Positions 54,330-64,000 of a stretch of DNA of 64,000 bases are shown piece after piece (position 1 is the stretch's first letter; every line of letters begins with the position of its first letter). The stretch is taken from assembly GCF_032452875.1 (NCBI RefSeq), contig NC_083881.1:60395689-60459688 (forward strand). Direction: 5' to 3'. The DNA comes from Bos javanicus (taxonomy: Eukaryota; Chordata; Mammalia; Artiodactyla; Bovidae). The translations under genes were made by a program, and so were the position numbers. The notes beneath the pieces were generated by a model. That model saw only the letters and a program-made list of their open reading frames with translations. It had not been told where the DNA came from and searched no databases.

Positions 54330-54567
54330 CTTTTTTTTATGTAAGTGGTTTTTTATTTGTTTATTTGGTTGAGTCTGGTCTGAGTTGTGGCACACAGGAT
54401 CTTCCTTGCATCATGTGGCATCTTTTGTTGTGTTGCGTGGACTCTCCGGTTGTGGCACATGGGCTTAGTTGCTCTGAGGCATGTGGATCTTAGTTCCCTG
54501 ACCAGGGGTCGAACCCATGTCTCCTGAAAGATGGATTCTTAACCACTGGGCCACCAGGGAAGCCCCT
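54330..54567 (-). mobile_element. CHR-type SINE, antisense, near full length
   Basis: From the T-rich end and 'tttatttggttgagtctgg' through 'gttccctgaccaggggtcg' to the head 'gggccaccagggaagcccc'. Confidence 0.88.
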
Positions 54568-54640
54568 CTTTCAGAGATTCTGCTTGCCACGGAGCACTCT
54601 GGCTCCAAATCTTTCCTTGGCTGATGCTTCTTGTCCTTTG

Positions 54641-54755
54641 CGGCTTCCCTGGTGGCTCAGATGGTAAAGAATATACCTGCAATGTGGGTGACTCGAGTTT
54701 GATTCCTGGGTTAGGAAGATTCCCTGGAGAAAAATTCTTGCCTGGAAAATTCAGC
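54641..54755 (+). mobile_element. Bov-tA SINE, sense, 3'-shortened
   Basis: Complete tRNA-like head and linker ('ggcttccctggtggctcag'), then an abrupt end at 'cttgcctggaaaattca'. The last 70-80 bp and the tail are missing. Confidence 0.9.
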
Positions 54756-55085
54756 TTATATGTCACCCCCTTCTGAGAGTCCTTTCCTGTCTAGTCTAGG
54801 ACATACCCTTCAGCCCAGACTCCCCACCCACCCTGAGACTTCATTTTTGAAGGAAAGGAAGAACTATATATATATTATTTCATTTTATCAGAACTAAATA
54901 TAATTGGAAGTTATCTCTTCACTCATTCATTCCTCTGCTCACTTGTTTATCAGACGCCTGCCTCCACTCGAAGATAAGCTTCGTGAGAACAGAAAACTTA
55001 TCTTACTCACTTTCTCCCCAGCTCCTAAAACAGTGTTTGGCAAGAGTAAATGTTCAATAAACATTTGCTGAATGAACAAATGAAA
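54756..55085 (+). mobile_element. L2 LINE 3' end, sense
   Basis: 'gataagcttcgtgagaac' and the terminal 'aatgttcaataaacatttgc' then 'tgaatgaacaaatg' are the L2 3' end. Confidence 0.8.
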
Positions 55086-55365
55086 ACCTGTCAGACTCCA
55101 TTTAGCAAAGCAGCTTTGATGTTGCTGCTACCTCAAGCGAACATCTTATTTCCCTTCCTTTTTTTTTCCCCACAGCTCAGTGCTTTGTCTCCACTTTTGA
55201 TAACTCCTTCCTCAGTCCGGCTTCATGTCTGGCCCCATTGCCTCTGTAAAGCAGATCTTTTGAAGGTCACCTATGTCTCCTTCATGGTCAGACTCAGCGG
55301 CCTTTCGATGGCCTCTGCTTATTTGACTAATCTTCAGATTTGGCAGTGAGGACATTTCTTGCGAG

Positions 55366-55573
55366 GGTTTCCCAGGTGGCTCAGTGGGTAAAGAATCTGC
55401 CTGTAACGCAGGAGATGCAGGCAGACTCAGGTTCGATCCCCTGGTCAGGAAGATCCCCTGGAGGAGGACATGGCAACCCACTCCAGTATTCTTGTCTGGA
55501 GAATCCCATGGACAGAGGAGCCTGGTGGGCTACAGTCCTTAGAGTCTCAAAGAGTCAGACACAAGTGACGGAG
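55366..55573 (+). mobile_element. Bov-tA SINE, sense
   Basis: Head 'ggtttcccaggtggctcag' with a small insertion near 'gagatgcaggcagactc', typical body and a short 'gcatgcacgcat' tail. Confidence 0.92.
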
Positions 55574-55869
55574 CATGCACGCATACCCTTCTTGTGATGC
55601 TTCTCATGGTAGCCCTGGTAAACTGAGCCCTTGCTCTTCTCTGTGTTTTTATTTTGCCTGCTGTGTATCTGTTCTTCCTGAGTGCTCCTTTACCTTATGT
55701 CCTTATGGCTTTGTTTCCCAGTCTCTTTCTTTTTTACATTGTAGGTGGTATCTACTACTCTGTCTTCATCACAGGTCTCAGTTGCGGATAATACGTACAG
55801 GAGTCAGAATAGCAGTTCACAGATGGCATTTCTTTTACTCGAGCACATGGATGGTTGTCTTTCTGCATT

Positions 55870-56200
55870 CTCCTGAGCCCAAGGATGATCATGGGACTCA
55901 CTTTTGCCAATGAAATGTGAAGGAAAGAAAGGCGCGTGTCACTTCCAGGCAGCAGTGTTCTGAACTGGCTCCTGATTGTCCATGTTCCCCTTGCCCAGTC
56001 TCTGTGGCCACTGAGAACACTCTAAAATGAAGCCACCATGAAACCACATCCCTGAGTAATTAGGGTGAACAGAGACTCTCTGCTGAATTGCAGTGGCCAT
56101 GGAGTGTGAGTTATAAATAAGCACTGTTGTTTCAAGTCACTGGGATTTTTAGTGCTGCTTCTTATAGCAACATAACCTGGCCTATCCTGACTAATACAAC
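55870..56200 (+). mobile_element. MaLR-type LTR, sense
   Basis: 'ttttgccaatgaaatgtg', 'gcgcgtgtcacttccagg', 'ataaataagcactgttg' and the end 'ctatcctgactaatacaa' follow a sense MaLR/MLT1-type LTR. Confidence 0.65.
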
Positions 56201-57145
56201 AACTCAGTCTGACTTTTTGCGGAAGCTCAGTGCCCACTTCTCCAACTGCCTTCAAGATTTCTATCTGCTTTACTTAGAGAAGTATACACCTAAAATATCT
56301 GTATTTATAGTCATCATTTTTTTCCCCATCTCTGAAACATCCTTCTTCCCTGACTTTTCTTTTTTGGCTAATGGCACCAATACACTTCTCAAAACTTAAA
56401 CTTATACAGTCAGTTGCCACATGTTGTCCATCTTTTATTTACACCCTGCTGTGTTGTTCCCATTGGGCCCTCCCGGGTCTTAACCTTGGCTAGTACGCAG
56501 CAGGGTCCACGCTAGACAGGCATACTACTGGATCAGTCCATCTCACTGTTTCCATTCTCTTTATAATCAACTCTTTTCCCTTTATCATTGGCTATTCATG
56601 AATATGATAAAAGTAAATATCCAGATTGTATTCCTTTGTTCAAAAACTTCAACGTGCCACCACTGTCTACTGAATCAACTCTCAGTTCTTGGTCTAGCAT
56701 TTAGACCCCCTTTTTTCTCACCTCTAATCTGCTCTCTGACTACTCCTTTGCATGGATCTTACATTAGCAATAAAACACTTAACTCACTATAAATGAAATA
56801 TACTCTGAGCTAGTTTGCCTCTGGTACACTTAGAATTAATTCCCTGCCCTTGCTTTTCTTTCCACATGTCTGTTGAAACCCAAATCCATCTTCAAAATTC
56901 TGCTGAGATGCCATTTTCTTCATAGAATCTTCTCTGATCCCTCCAACCAACAGTGACTCTACTCTCTTCTGAACCCTCAGGTACTAGCTTTGCTCAACTT
57001 CTTACTGTCACAGTAATTTCTGCAGGATTCTCAGCTCTCCTACAGTTACCTTTCCTCTTTGAACTCACCAAATCCTGAACACCTTTGACTTCCCCACAGA
57101 GCACAGTTCCTAACTTTTGTTGTTTTTCCATAAACACTAGTTGAG

Positions 57146-57763
57146 TGAAGAAGCTCCAGGACATGACCTCAATTCACAGAAAAGTTGTGTGACTAAGCGA
57201 AGTGAATGCATGTGGGACTTTCACAATTTGACAAAATGGAGAGCTGTATCAAGTCTAAGCAATAATCAGTGTTATTACTGTTGTCTTTTTGGGTCTGCAT
57301 CTAATACAAAAATGGGCCATCGCTGGGCTATGAAATTTCATTTGATGTGAATTAGAGAAGTATTGCTGGTGGTAATGACCACCTAAATATTAGAAACATC
57401 TGTGGCTCACCATCATTAGCTTTTCCCAGTGTGGTTTATTAAAGAAATACTGTCAGATCCCAACTGTATACTTAAGGCTGTTTATTTATAGCACAGTAAG
57501 TACTGGAGAAGTAACTGGAAACCCTCAAATCTCCCTGCTGTCACTTGTAACAGGAAAAAAAAAAATCTTATTACTGAAATGACTCCTTTATAACCTTCTC
57601 CTTGCTCTTGAATATCAGCTTTTCTCCAAACCCATCTGACCCTGGGAATATGGGTGGCATGTGTTGTAAAGTAATGAGTGACCACAGAGCTCGTGACTCT
57701 CCAAAGGTGAGAAATACAAATACAGACAACCATGAACATGAACTTGCTCTGCGAACTCTCCAC
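57146..57763. other. Single-copy, no gene seen
   Basis: About 620 bp with an A11 run at 57555-57565. Overlapping antisense frames at 57482-57813 are not recognisable. Confidence 0.45.
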
Positions 57764-57951
57764 ATCAGTGGCTCTTTAAAGTGTAGTCTCCAGACCAGTA
57801 GCACCAGCAGCACATGGATCCTTGTTGGAAATTCAGATTCTTGAGCCCATTCTCAGACCTACCAAGTCAGGAACTCTGTCAATGGGGTCTAGACATTTGT
57901 ATTTTAACAAAGTCTTCCTGTTAGATGGACACTCAAGTTTGAGAAGCACTG
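57764..57951 (-). mobile_element. MER5A-like hAT-Charlie DNA transposon, antisense
   Basis: Ends 'cagtggctctttaaagtg' and 'caagtttgagaagcactg' are the inverted termini. The interior has 'ccagaccagtagcacc' and 'tgtattttaacaaagtc'. Confidence 0.82.
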
Positions 57952-59049
57952 CTCTATACCATGTGTTAAGATCTCAAGTCAAGAGAACTGAGTAAAGTTC
58001 ATTACTAGCAGGGTAAAAGATGTCTCTGGGTTTTAGATTATCTGTTCTTAATATATTAGGCCTATTGCTGCACTGACACAGTTTGTGTGTATGTGTGTGC
58101 TTAATGAAAGTATTCATATGAACATTTTTGTGTTTTTTTCATATGAACATTTTTGATGAAAATACTGACATCACAGCCTAACAGATAATCTGAATTGTAC
58201 ATTATGTCACAGTTTTAGCTTGTCTCTTGGGTTAAATAGAGACTTATTCAAAGCAGCTTAAATTGGAGGGAGGAAATTACTGTGAGAAATCAGGTGAAGT
58301 GAGTAGGAGGTCCTTTGGATATTTCAGAAGAGGAGATCTGAAACAGGGTGGAGCCTCACGCAGTCTGTAGCTGGCTGATGGCTCTGAGTTTAAGTTTGGT
58401 CAAAGTATCCTGGAAGAGCTGCAATACCACACCATGACTGTGATGCAATTGCAGTCTCATATGTTTGCTTTTTAAAAATCCCACTATCAACTTCCTCTGT
58501 TTAATCATGTTTTTTGTGCTCCACAATTGTGGGTTGTAGGGTTAATTCTTTCAGTGTTTTTCTTTTGAGAGAAAGAGTATGACAGGATCAACTTGTCTTT
58601 TGGGTCCCGAATTATTTGTCATTTTTGGTGAGAGTCAAATACTTACTTGATAACTTATACTGTACAGACCTAAACCAATCAAAATGGAGAATCAACATAT
58701 TAGAAAAGATGCCAACCAATTAGAATGAGCACTGACTGTAAACACCTGGCTTGGCCATACCACTGCATACCTGCTGAATGTCAGGCTGAAAAAGAGCTGT
58801 TTAGATCTGTCCCTTTCGAATGGACTTTGGTCAGAGCAAAAGGATCAATATAAGCAGAAATTATAGGGATTTTAATGCTCAATAGCATAACCACAGAGCT
58901 CAGCACAGTGCCTGGCACATAGTAGACACTCATTAAATGCTTATCAGGGCTTTTAATTTGGAAACTATGCTTCTAAATATTTAAATAATACCTGTACTTA
59001 AAATTCAAGCTCTGAGTTAAATATTTTGTTCCTTTCTTACAATTGGCCC
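57952..59049. other. Mostly unassigned; a MIR/L2 tail and a short direct repeat
   Basis: 58113-58130 and 58138-58155 are an exact 18-bp direct repeat. 58895-58945 ('cagtgcctggcacatag', 'gacactcattaaatgc') is the tail of a MIR or L2. 58600-58800 has two CCAAT-like words ('aaccaatcaaaatgg', 'aaccaattagaatg') and may be LTR-derived. No gene. Confidence 0.4.
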
Positions 59050-59225
59050 TTGAGTCTGCTTATCTATTCCTCTTGCCCTAACCCCTGCCTCACCAACATC
59101 GCATGGACCATTTCAACAACCTTCTAGTTCATCTTCTTATCTCTAGAATCTTTCTCTCTGATACAACTTCTATATTCTCTCCAAAGCATCCCTCTGTTGC
59201 AACATTTAAGTATTCCAGTCACTTA
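59050..59225 (+). mobile_element. L2 LINE fragment, sense
   Basis: 'ctaacccctgcctcacc', 'catttcaacaaccttctag' and 'cttatctctagaatc' follow the L2 3' region; diverged. Confidence 0.5.
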
Positions 59226-59439
59226 TTCATTCTTCTGTTTGAGGATATGGTAACGAATAGAAAAAGTATAAAGACATACATAAAGATGACAAACAGAAAT
59301 ACAGGATTGTAGTTGCTTCTTGAGGTATAAGAAAGAGTTAGAGAAAGGTTCAATCAGCTAATGTAATTCTTTATATGCTATCAATTTAAAATTAATTTAC
59401 ATACTTATCCTTATAAAACACAAAAGCATTGATTTTTTA

Positions 59440-59668
59440 AGTTTTATTTTTATTTTTTTATTTTTGGCTACACTGGATCTTGGTTGCTTTGCACAGACTT
59501 TCTCTAGTTGCAAAGAATGGAGGCTACTCTTTCTTGCGGTACGTAGGCTTCTCAGTTGCAAAGGTTAGTTGCTCCATAGCATATGTACTCTTCCCGGACC
59601 AGGGATTGAACCTGTGTCCCCTGCATTGGCAGGCAACTTCTTATCCACTGTGCCACCAGGGAGTTCCA
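59440..59668 (-). mobile_element. CHR-type SINE, antisense
   Basis: 'tttttggctacactggatc', 'gactttctctagttgcaaag', 'cttcccggaccagggattg' and the head 'tgccaccagggagttcc'. Confidence 0.87.
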
Positions 59669-59759
59669 AAAGAGTTGATGTTATTGTGCTATTATTAGTA
59701 GTTCTACCATTAAAATCAATAAATAACATTTTAGCTGCAGATTTCTGCTTCTAGTCGTA

Positions 59760-60622
59760 GAAGTAATGCTGGACTTAACTTCCTTCTAAAAACAACTATA
59801 AAACTGGACAATATATATGAAGCAATGCTTTCCAGGTATGAAACAACGCTCAGTGTAGAACTGTGAGCTTGAGAGGAAGAAAGTCATGGGCATTCTGGCT
59901 TTCTGTCTGGGGATACTTTCCTGGCTCAGCATAAGGAGGTGCAGACCAAGCACAGTTGTCATCCTGCTGAGCTAAGGAGTCAAGGAGCAGCATTCTGGGC
60001 TGCTGAAGCAGCTGGAATTTTTGGACAGGATACCTGAGAAAAGGAAGCTGTACAGAGAGGTGACCTTAGAAGTCAGCATGGTAATTCACCTCAGTTCCTT
60101 GGCTGAGGACACCACTGTGTACAGAAAGGCTAGACTTTAGAGATCAAATATTTTGAGGAGATTAGCTGAGACATGATGCTGGGAGATGTTGAATTGTAGA
60201 TCAGCCAGAGTGGAGACTTCTCCTTGAGTAATCCGCACATTCAGTTGTTATTCTAGAAAAATCATGACTTAAGGAGAAGAGTCATGCTCTAGGACTAAAC
60301 TCAAAACTGAAACAGACCCGCTTACCATAGAATGAGACACATCTGATGTGACCCAAAGACTTTACCAGTGACTTAGCAGTAATTTAAATATAAAAAGAAG
60401 CACATCTAGGTAGGATGTAATCAAACCACTGAAAAACCAAAAATGAAGAGAAAAGCTTTAAAGCAGTCACATTTTTAAAAATGTGTTTAAAAATCAGGAA
60501 GAAGAGTACAAATAATGGCTGACTTCTCATCACAGATAATGGAGGCTGGAAGACAATGGAATGATATCTTAAAGTTCTACAAAACAAAACACAGAATTCC
60601 CACAATGTAGTTGTGATGGCAG
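59760..60622 (+). mobile_element. Old L1-derived sequence, sense
   Basis: 'aaccactgaaaaaccaaaaatg', 'ggctgacttctcatcacag' and 'gaagacaatggaatgatatc' follow a sense L1M region. The 5' two-thirds is less certain. No open frame survives. Confidence 0.55.
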
Positions 60623-60737
60623 GAGCTGTAGCTACCATTTTGTAACCAGGAAGTAACCTTGAAGAAAAAAATAGGCCTGTATTTTAAGGCTCCTTTTACT
60701 GGGGACTCTGTTACCTATGACAGAGCACAATATCTAA
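60623..60737 (+). mobile_element. MaLR-like LTR fragment, sense
   Basis: 'ctaccattttgtaaccagg' and 'ggggactctgttacctatg' resemble the 3' part of a MaLR LTR. Confidence 0.4.
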
Positions 60738-60739
60738 TT

Positions 60740-60885
60740 AATATAGGAAGTAACTTTGGTTGAGCACTTATTATATACTGAGCTATGTTGAATGTGGTCA
60801 TTTCTTTTGTCATTTAAACCCTCAAAGCCCAGAAGTGGGCTTTCTATATCTCTGTTTACAGATGAGTGCACTGAAACAGAAAAGT
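60740..60885 (-). mobile_element. MIR SINE, antisense
   Basis: 'ggttgagcacttattatatac', 'aaccctcaaagcccag' and 'cagatgagtgcactgaaac' follow the antisense MIR order. Confidence 0.6.
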
Positions 60886-61349
60886 GAACAGTAAACAGAA
60901 AAGCTCGTCTCCTTTATGCAACCTTCCTAAAGAAAATTAACTAGTTCTTCCTCTGTATGCACCTGTCTAATATATATCTTATCTAGCAACTGGCATACAG
61001 ACATAGAAGAAGATATTTGGGGCATTTTAGAGTATCGCTTTGCAGCCTGGAATGGTATCTGATTCACCATGGCATTGCAGGTACCTGAACAGAATTTAAT
61101 GTATATTTTTTAAAAAGTAAAATCAAGAGAATGCACTGTCTTGCAGTATATTCTCTAGAGTTGTCACTGTTAAGAAGACCCAGTTGTGTAGTGGAGACAA
61201 GAACCAGTGGCAATCAGGGGAAAGTTTTATTACTGGGAATCTAAGAACTCAGAAGTTTTTACAATCTTTAGTCTCCCACCAGGACCACTGCTTGCTGATG
61301 TCTCAGTGCTTCTTAGACCCTTGAGTTCTATTCTGTTTCTACCAGAGTA
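60886..61349. other. Single-copy, no gene seen
   Basis: About 460 bp AT-rich spacer before an L1 fragment; nothing recognised. Confidence 0.45.
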
Positions 61350-61575
61350 ATTCATTATATTAACAGAATGTAGGAGAAAAAAAAGCACAGACCTATCTCA
61401 GTTGAAGGAAAAAGGCATCTGACAAAATTTAACATCAATTCACGACAAAAACCATCAGCAAATTAAGGATAAAAGGAAGCATCCTCAATATGATAAAGAG
61501 CACGTGCAACAATCCTACAGCTAACATAGCACTTAATGGGTAAATATTGAATACTTACCCCTGCCAAGACTGGAA
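61350..61575 (+). mobile_element. Old L1 ORF2 fragment, sense
   Basis: 'ggcatctgacaaaatttaac', 'ctcaatatgataaagagc' and 'ctaacatagcacttaatggg' correspond to the L1 RT region; frames are broken. Confidence 0.75.
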
Positions 61576-61860
61576 GTCTTGGGCAGGCCTTCCAGGAAAG
61601 CTTTCAAAATAGAAGTTTCTGCCACCATCACAAAGTAAAGCATTCCTATGAAATCTTATAAGCTGCAAAATGACTTAAAGCAAAGAAGCGATTACCTTAG
61701 GACCTGTCTTGCTAAGGGATGCACAGAATAAATGGAGGTAAAGCAAGGTGCTCACAGACACAGTTCAAAGCTGTGGCAGCTTGATGCTGAGATGGTGAGT
61801 GCAGTTCCTGGGGAAGGAGCTTGGCAGGGTTGCTCTTGCTGCTTGGTGTGCTTACTGACT

Positions 61861-62168
61861 CTAGAAGTGAAAGTGAAAGTCGCTCAGTTGTTTTCAACCC
61901 CATGGACTGTACCAGGGAATTCTCAAGGCCAGAAAACTGGAATGGGTAGCTTTTCCCTTCTGCACAGGATCTTCCCAACTCAGGAATTGAACCCAGGTCT
62001 CCCACATTACAGGCGGATTCTTTACCAGCTGAGCCACAAGGGAAGCCCAAGAATACTGGAGTGGGTAGTCTATCCCTGCTCCAGTGGATCTTCCCAATCC
62101 AGGAATCAAACTAGCGTCTCCTGCATTGCAGGCAGATTCTTTACCAAATTGAGCTATCAGGGAAGCCC
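61861..62168 (-). mobile_element. Bov-tA dimer SINE, antisense (two heads)
   Basis: Same composite architecture as 33052-33369: an antisense Bov-tA plus a second head unit starting 'aagaatactggagtgggtag'. actgact at 61854-61860 and 62169-62175 is a likely target duplication, showing that the dimer inserted as one unit. Confidence 0.92.
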
Positions 62169-62185
62169 ACTGACTGTATGAGGGC

Positions 62186-62445
62186 TGCTGCTGCTAAGTC
62201 GCTTCAGTCGTGTCCAACTCTGTGCGATCCCGTAGACAGCATCCCACCAGGCTCCCCCGTCCCTGGGATTCTCCAGGCAAGAACACTGGAGTGGGTTGCC
62301 ATTTCCTTCTCCAATGCATGAAAGTGAAAAGTGAAAGTGAAGTTGCTCAGTCGTGTCCAACTCTTCGAGACCCCATGGACTGCAGCCTACCAGGCTCCTC
62401 CATCTATGGGCTTTTCCAGGCAAGGGTACTGGAGTGGGGTGCCAT
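62186..62445 (-). mobile_element. BOV-A2 SINE, antisense
   Basis: Starts (tgc)n, two Bov-A units, ends 'actggagtggggtgcca'. Perfect 11-bp duplication tgtatgagggc at 62175-62185 and 62446-62456, directly beside the dimer's own duplication. Confidence 0.96.
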
Positions 62446-62456
62446 TGTATGAGGGC

Positions 62457-63536
62457 ACTGCAATCAAACGCTGAACACTATTTTTGCTTTCACTAAAAGT
62501 GAAAAGAGTACTAACGTAGGTTTTTCCTAAAGGTGAAGTGGTACCAAGTGGAGGACGCCTGTATTTCCCCACCTGACTGTGCCCTTTACTCCTCCTGAAG
62601 AACTAGATCTTCGGTTTTGTGAGTTTGGAATTATTTCTCTAACAGTCTTGAGGCACCAAGTTTGTACCTAAAGGTTGACTGCATGGTCAACCTTGAGTGC
62701 TCAGCACCTCTCAGAACTCAGAACATTCAGGATCAACCAGTCCTTCCTCTGGCCCCCATGTCCCCACATCATTGGGGATTTGAGGGGCTGCTTTGATTTC
62801 TGTTTGGTTAGTTTTGTTTACCATGTTACAACCAACTTACATAAGCTTCCTGGCTGTTATCATCAGGGCCCCACTGGAGTCTTCAGGGATCCTGATGTTC
62901 GTGAGTAGGCACTCAAGAAATCTTTAGTCCATGGCAGCCCATCAGCCAGACTTATGACAGAGGGGAGCCCAGACTCTGGAGGTGAGACCCAGAAAAGAGC
63001 CTGACCTACTTCTTGCTTAGGAAGCATCCAGAGAAGCTGCATGAGCAGGAAAGTGAGGATCTGCCCACAGGGATCCTGAGGTCGCCCTGCTCCGATCTAG
63101 AGTTATCTTCCAAGAGCCAGGACTTCGCCTCCCATTGCGGATGCTCCGGGACACACAGAGCCAGCCCATATGGAGTGAACTCTCCCAGGGTATTTTTAAA
63201 GTCCTAGCTTTTGGATGACTGCCCAGCTCTGCCTGGCCAGCTGCTCCCATCTGAGAAGGCCCTGAGCTACCTTCCTGCTTGAGATTTCTCACTGTCATCT
63301 TTCTTGTGTGCAGCCCTGACAGTGGGCTGCTGAATCCATTGGGAGAACCTTCATTTCCAGGAGGGGAATTGGACAAAGTCTGCTGTTAGCTCAGCAGAAC
63401 TACCTCCAAATCTAGCAGTTAGTGCCCTGAATTTCCAAACAGACCTATTTGTCTCCTTAGGAGCACTTGTAACTTCAGTGAGACTGACCAGCTAAGAATG
63501 AAACACTTTTCAAGACATTTTAATTAATTGCTTACA
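62457..63536. other. Single-copy, no gene seen
   Basis: About 1.1 kb with no recognised repeat. 62990-63210 is moderately GC-rich with overlapping frames on both strands (64 and 119 codons), not recognisable. An acceptor-like 'cttcttgcttag' ends at about 63020 but has no convincing partner donor. Confidence 0.4.
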
Positions 63537-63548
63537 TTCACAATAGTT

Positions 63549-63632
63549 AAGTTGGTGATGGACAGGGAAGCCTGGCGTGCTGCAGTCCATGGGGTCGCAA
63601 AGAGTTGCAACTGAGCAACTGAATTGAACTGA
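63549..63632 (+). mobile_element. 84-bp BovB 3' end, sense
   Basis: 'gttggtgatggacagggaag' to 'caactgaattgaactgat'. aatagtt occurs on both sides (about 63542 and 63635) as a probable target duplication. Confidence 0.9.
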
Positions 63633-63639
63633 TAATAGT

Positions 63640-63835
63640 TGAAATTTGCAAGCCCTTATTTTATACTTGCACGGTGCTGTGTGTTCTACATACGTACTCT
63701 CATTTAATCCTTATGACAAGCCAAAGCATTGGATAGTTTTACTATTTCTATTTTGCAGCAGTGGGAACTGAGACTCAGAATATAAATGATATTGTCAAGG
63801 ATGAACACTAAGTAAGTGGCAGAACTGGGAACCAG
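63640..63835 (-). mobile_element. MIR SINE, antisense
   Basis: 'acggtgctgtgtgttctac', 'ctctcatttaatccttatg', 'gggaactgagactcagaat' and 'taagtggcagaactggg'. The BovB at 63549 inserted at its edge. Confidence 0.8.
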
Positions 63836-64000
63836 CCAATAGAATGCAATTCTAAAACACAGAAACAAACAAAAAACCCAAAACTAGTTTGTTGAGTAGA
63901 AGCTAGTCATTTACACTCTTGGGAGTAAGTCACTCTTTCCTTTCATAGTTATCACAGTGAGGAAGGAAGATACTGGTCATGATCAGACAGTGTCCTAGAG

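Larger units (their letters stand above)
55086..57145 (+). mobile_element. Probable second L2 LINE, sense, split by a SINE and a MaLR
   Basis: 56620-57145 is clear L2 ('ttcaaaaacttcaacgtgcc', 'ctgagatgccattttcttc', 'tctctgatccctcc'). 55240-55365 and 55640-55740 resemble L2/CR1 RT-region text ('gaaggtcacctatgtctcc', 'gagtgctcctttacc') and would be its upstream part. The part before 56620 is only a guess. All frames are broken. Confidence 0.55.

Overview
The window is nuclear DNA of a ruminant, most likely a bovid (cattle, sheep or goat). The evidence is the repeat content: at least fifteen BovB (RTE-type LINE) pieces, many Bov-tA, Bov-A and BOV-A2 SINEs, and older cetartiodactyl CHR-type SINEs. 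These lie over a mammal-wide background of L1, L2, MIR, MaLR-type LTRs and hAT DNA transposons. The sequence alone does not separate the bovid species. I found no complete cellular protein-coding gene, no tRNA or rRNA gene and no CRISPR array. The only protein-like translations I recognise are decayed BovB ORF2 fragments (endonuclease, linker and reverse transcriptase). All repeat names come from memory of consensus sequences, not from a database search.

Layout. 1-5.4 kb is a repeat cluster (L1 tail, BovB, nested MaLR, and a BOV-A2 followed by an inverted copy of nearby DNA). 5.4-12.3 kb is mostly single-copy, with a few old hAT, MIR and LTR pieces. 12.3-15.0 kb holds a class II-type solo LTR split by an antisense BovB, then a Bov-tA and a TG/CA microsatellite. 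15-17.7 kb is single-copy. 17.7-24.6 kb is L1-rich. 24.6-35.8 kb is the longest low-repeat stretch and contains several candidate conserved noncoding segments. 35.9-54 kb is a dense accumulation of BovB, LTRs and SINEs, with insertions nested up to four deep. 54-64 kb is older L2, L1, CHR and MIR material with a few young SINEs.

The most informative structures are insertion scars. (1) A 3.1 kb BovB at 38,950-42,095 has its 5' endonuclease part inverted relative to its 3' part and is flanked by a perfect 11-bp target-site duplication (TSD), the geometry expected of twin priming. (2) A BOV-A2 at 3,564 is joined to a 184-bp inverted copy of sequence about 0.5 kb upstream, and the composite lies between 13-bp direct repeats. 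(3) A nest at 44.7-47.9 kb reads L1, then BovB, then solo LTR, then BovB, with a TSD visible at each inserted level. (4) A 69-bp BOV-A2 fragment at 35,834 retains the SINE's 5' end rather than its 3' end yet has a perfect 12-bp TSD. (5) Two BovB copies of 2 kb or more lie tail-to-tail about 950 bp apart.

No genes act together here. The window reads as intergenic or deep intronic DNA. Single-copy stretches near 9.3-10.5, 24.9-25.2, 29.2-29.7 and 35.05-35.27 kb look like possible cis-regulatory elements. Two short splice-site-bounded segments, at 49.75 and 53.52 kb, are the only exon candidates, and both are weak.
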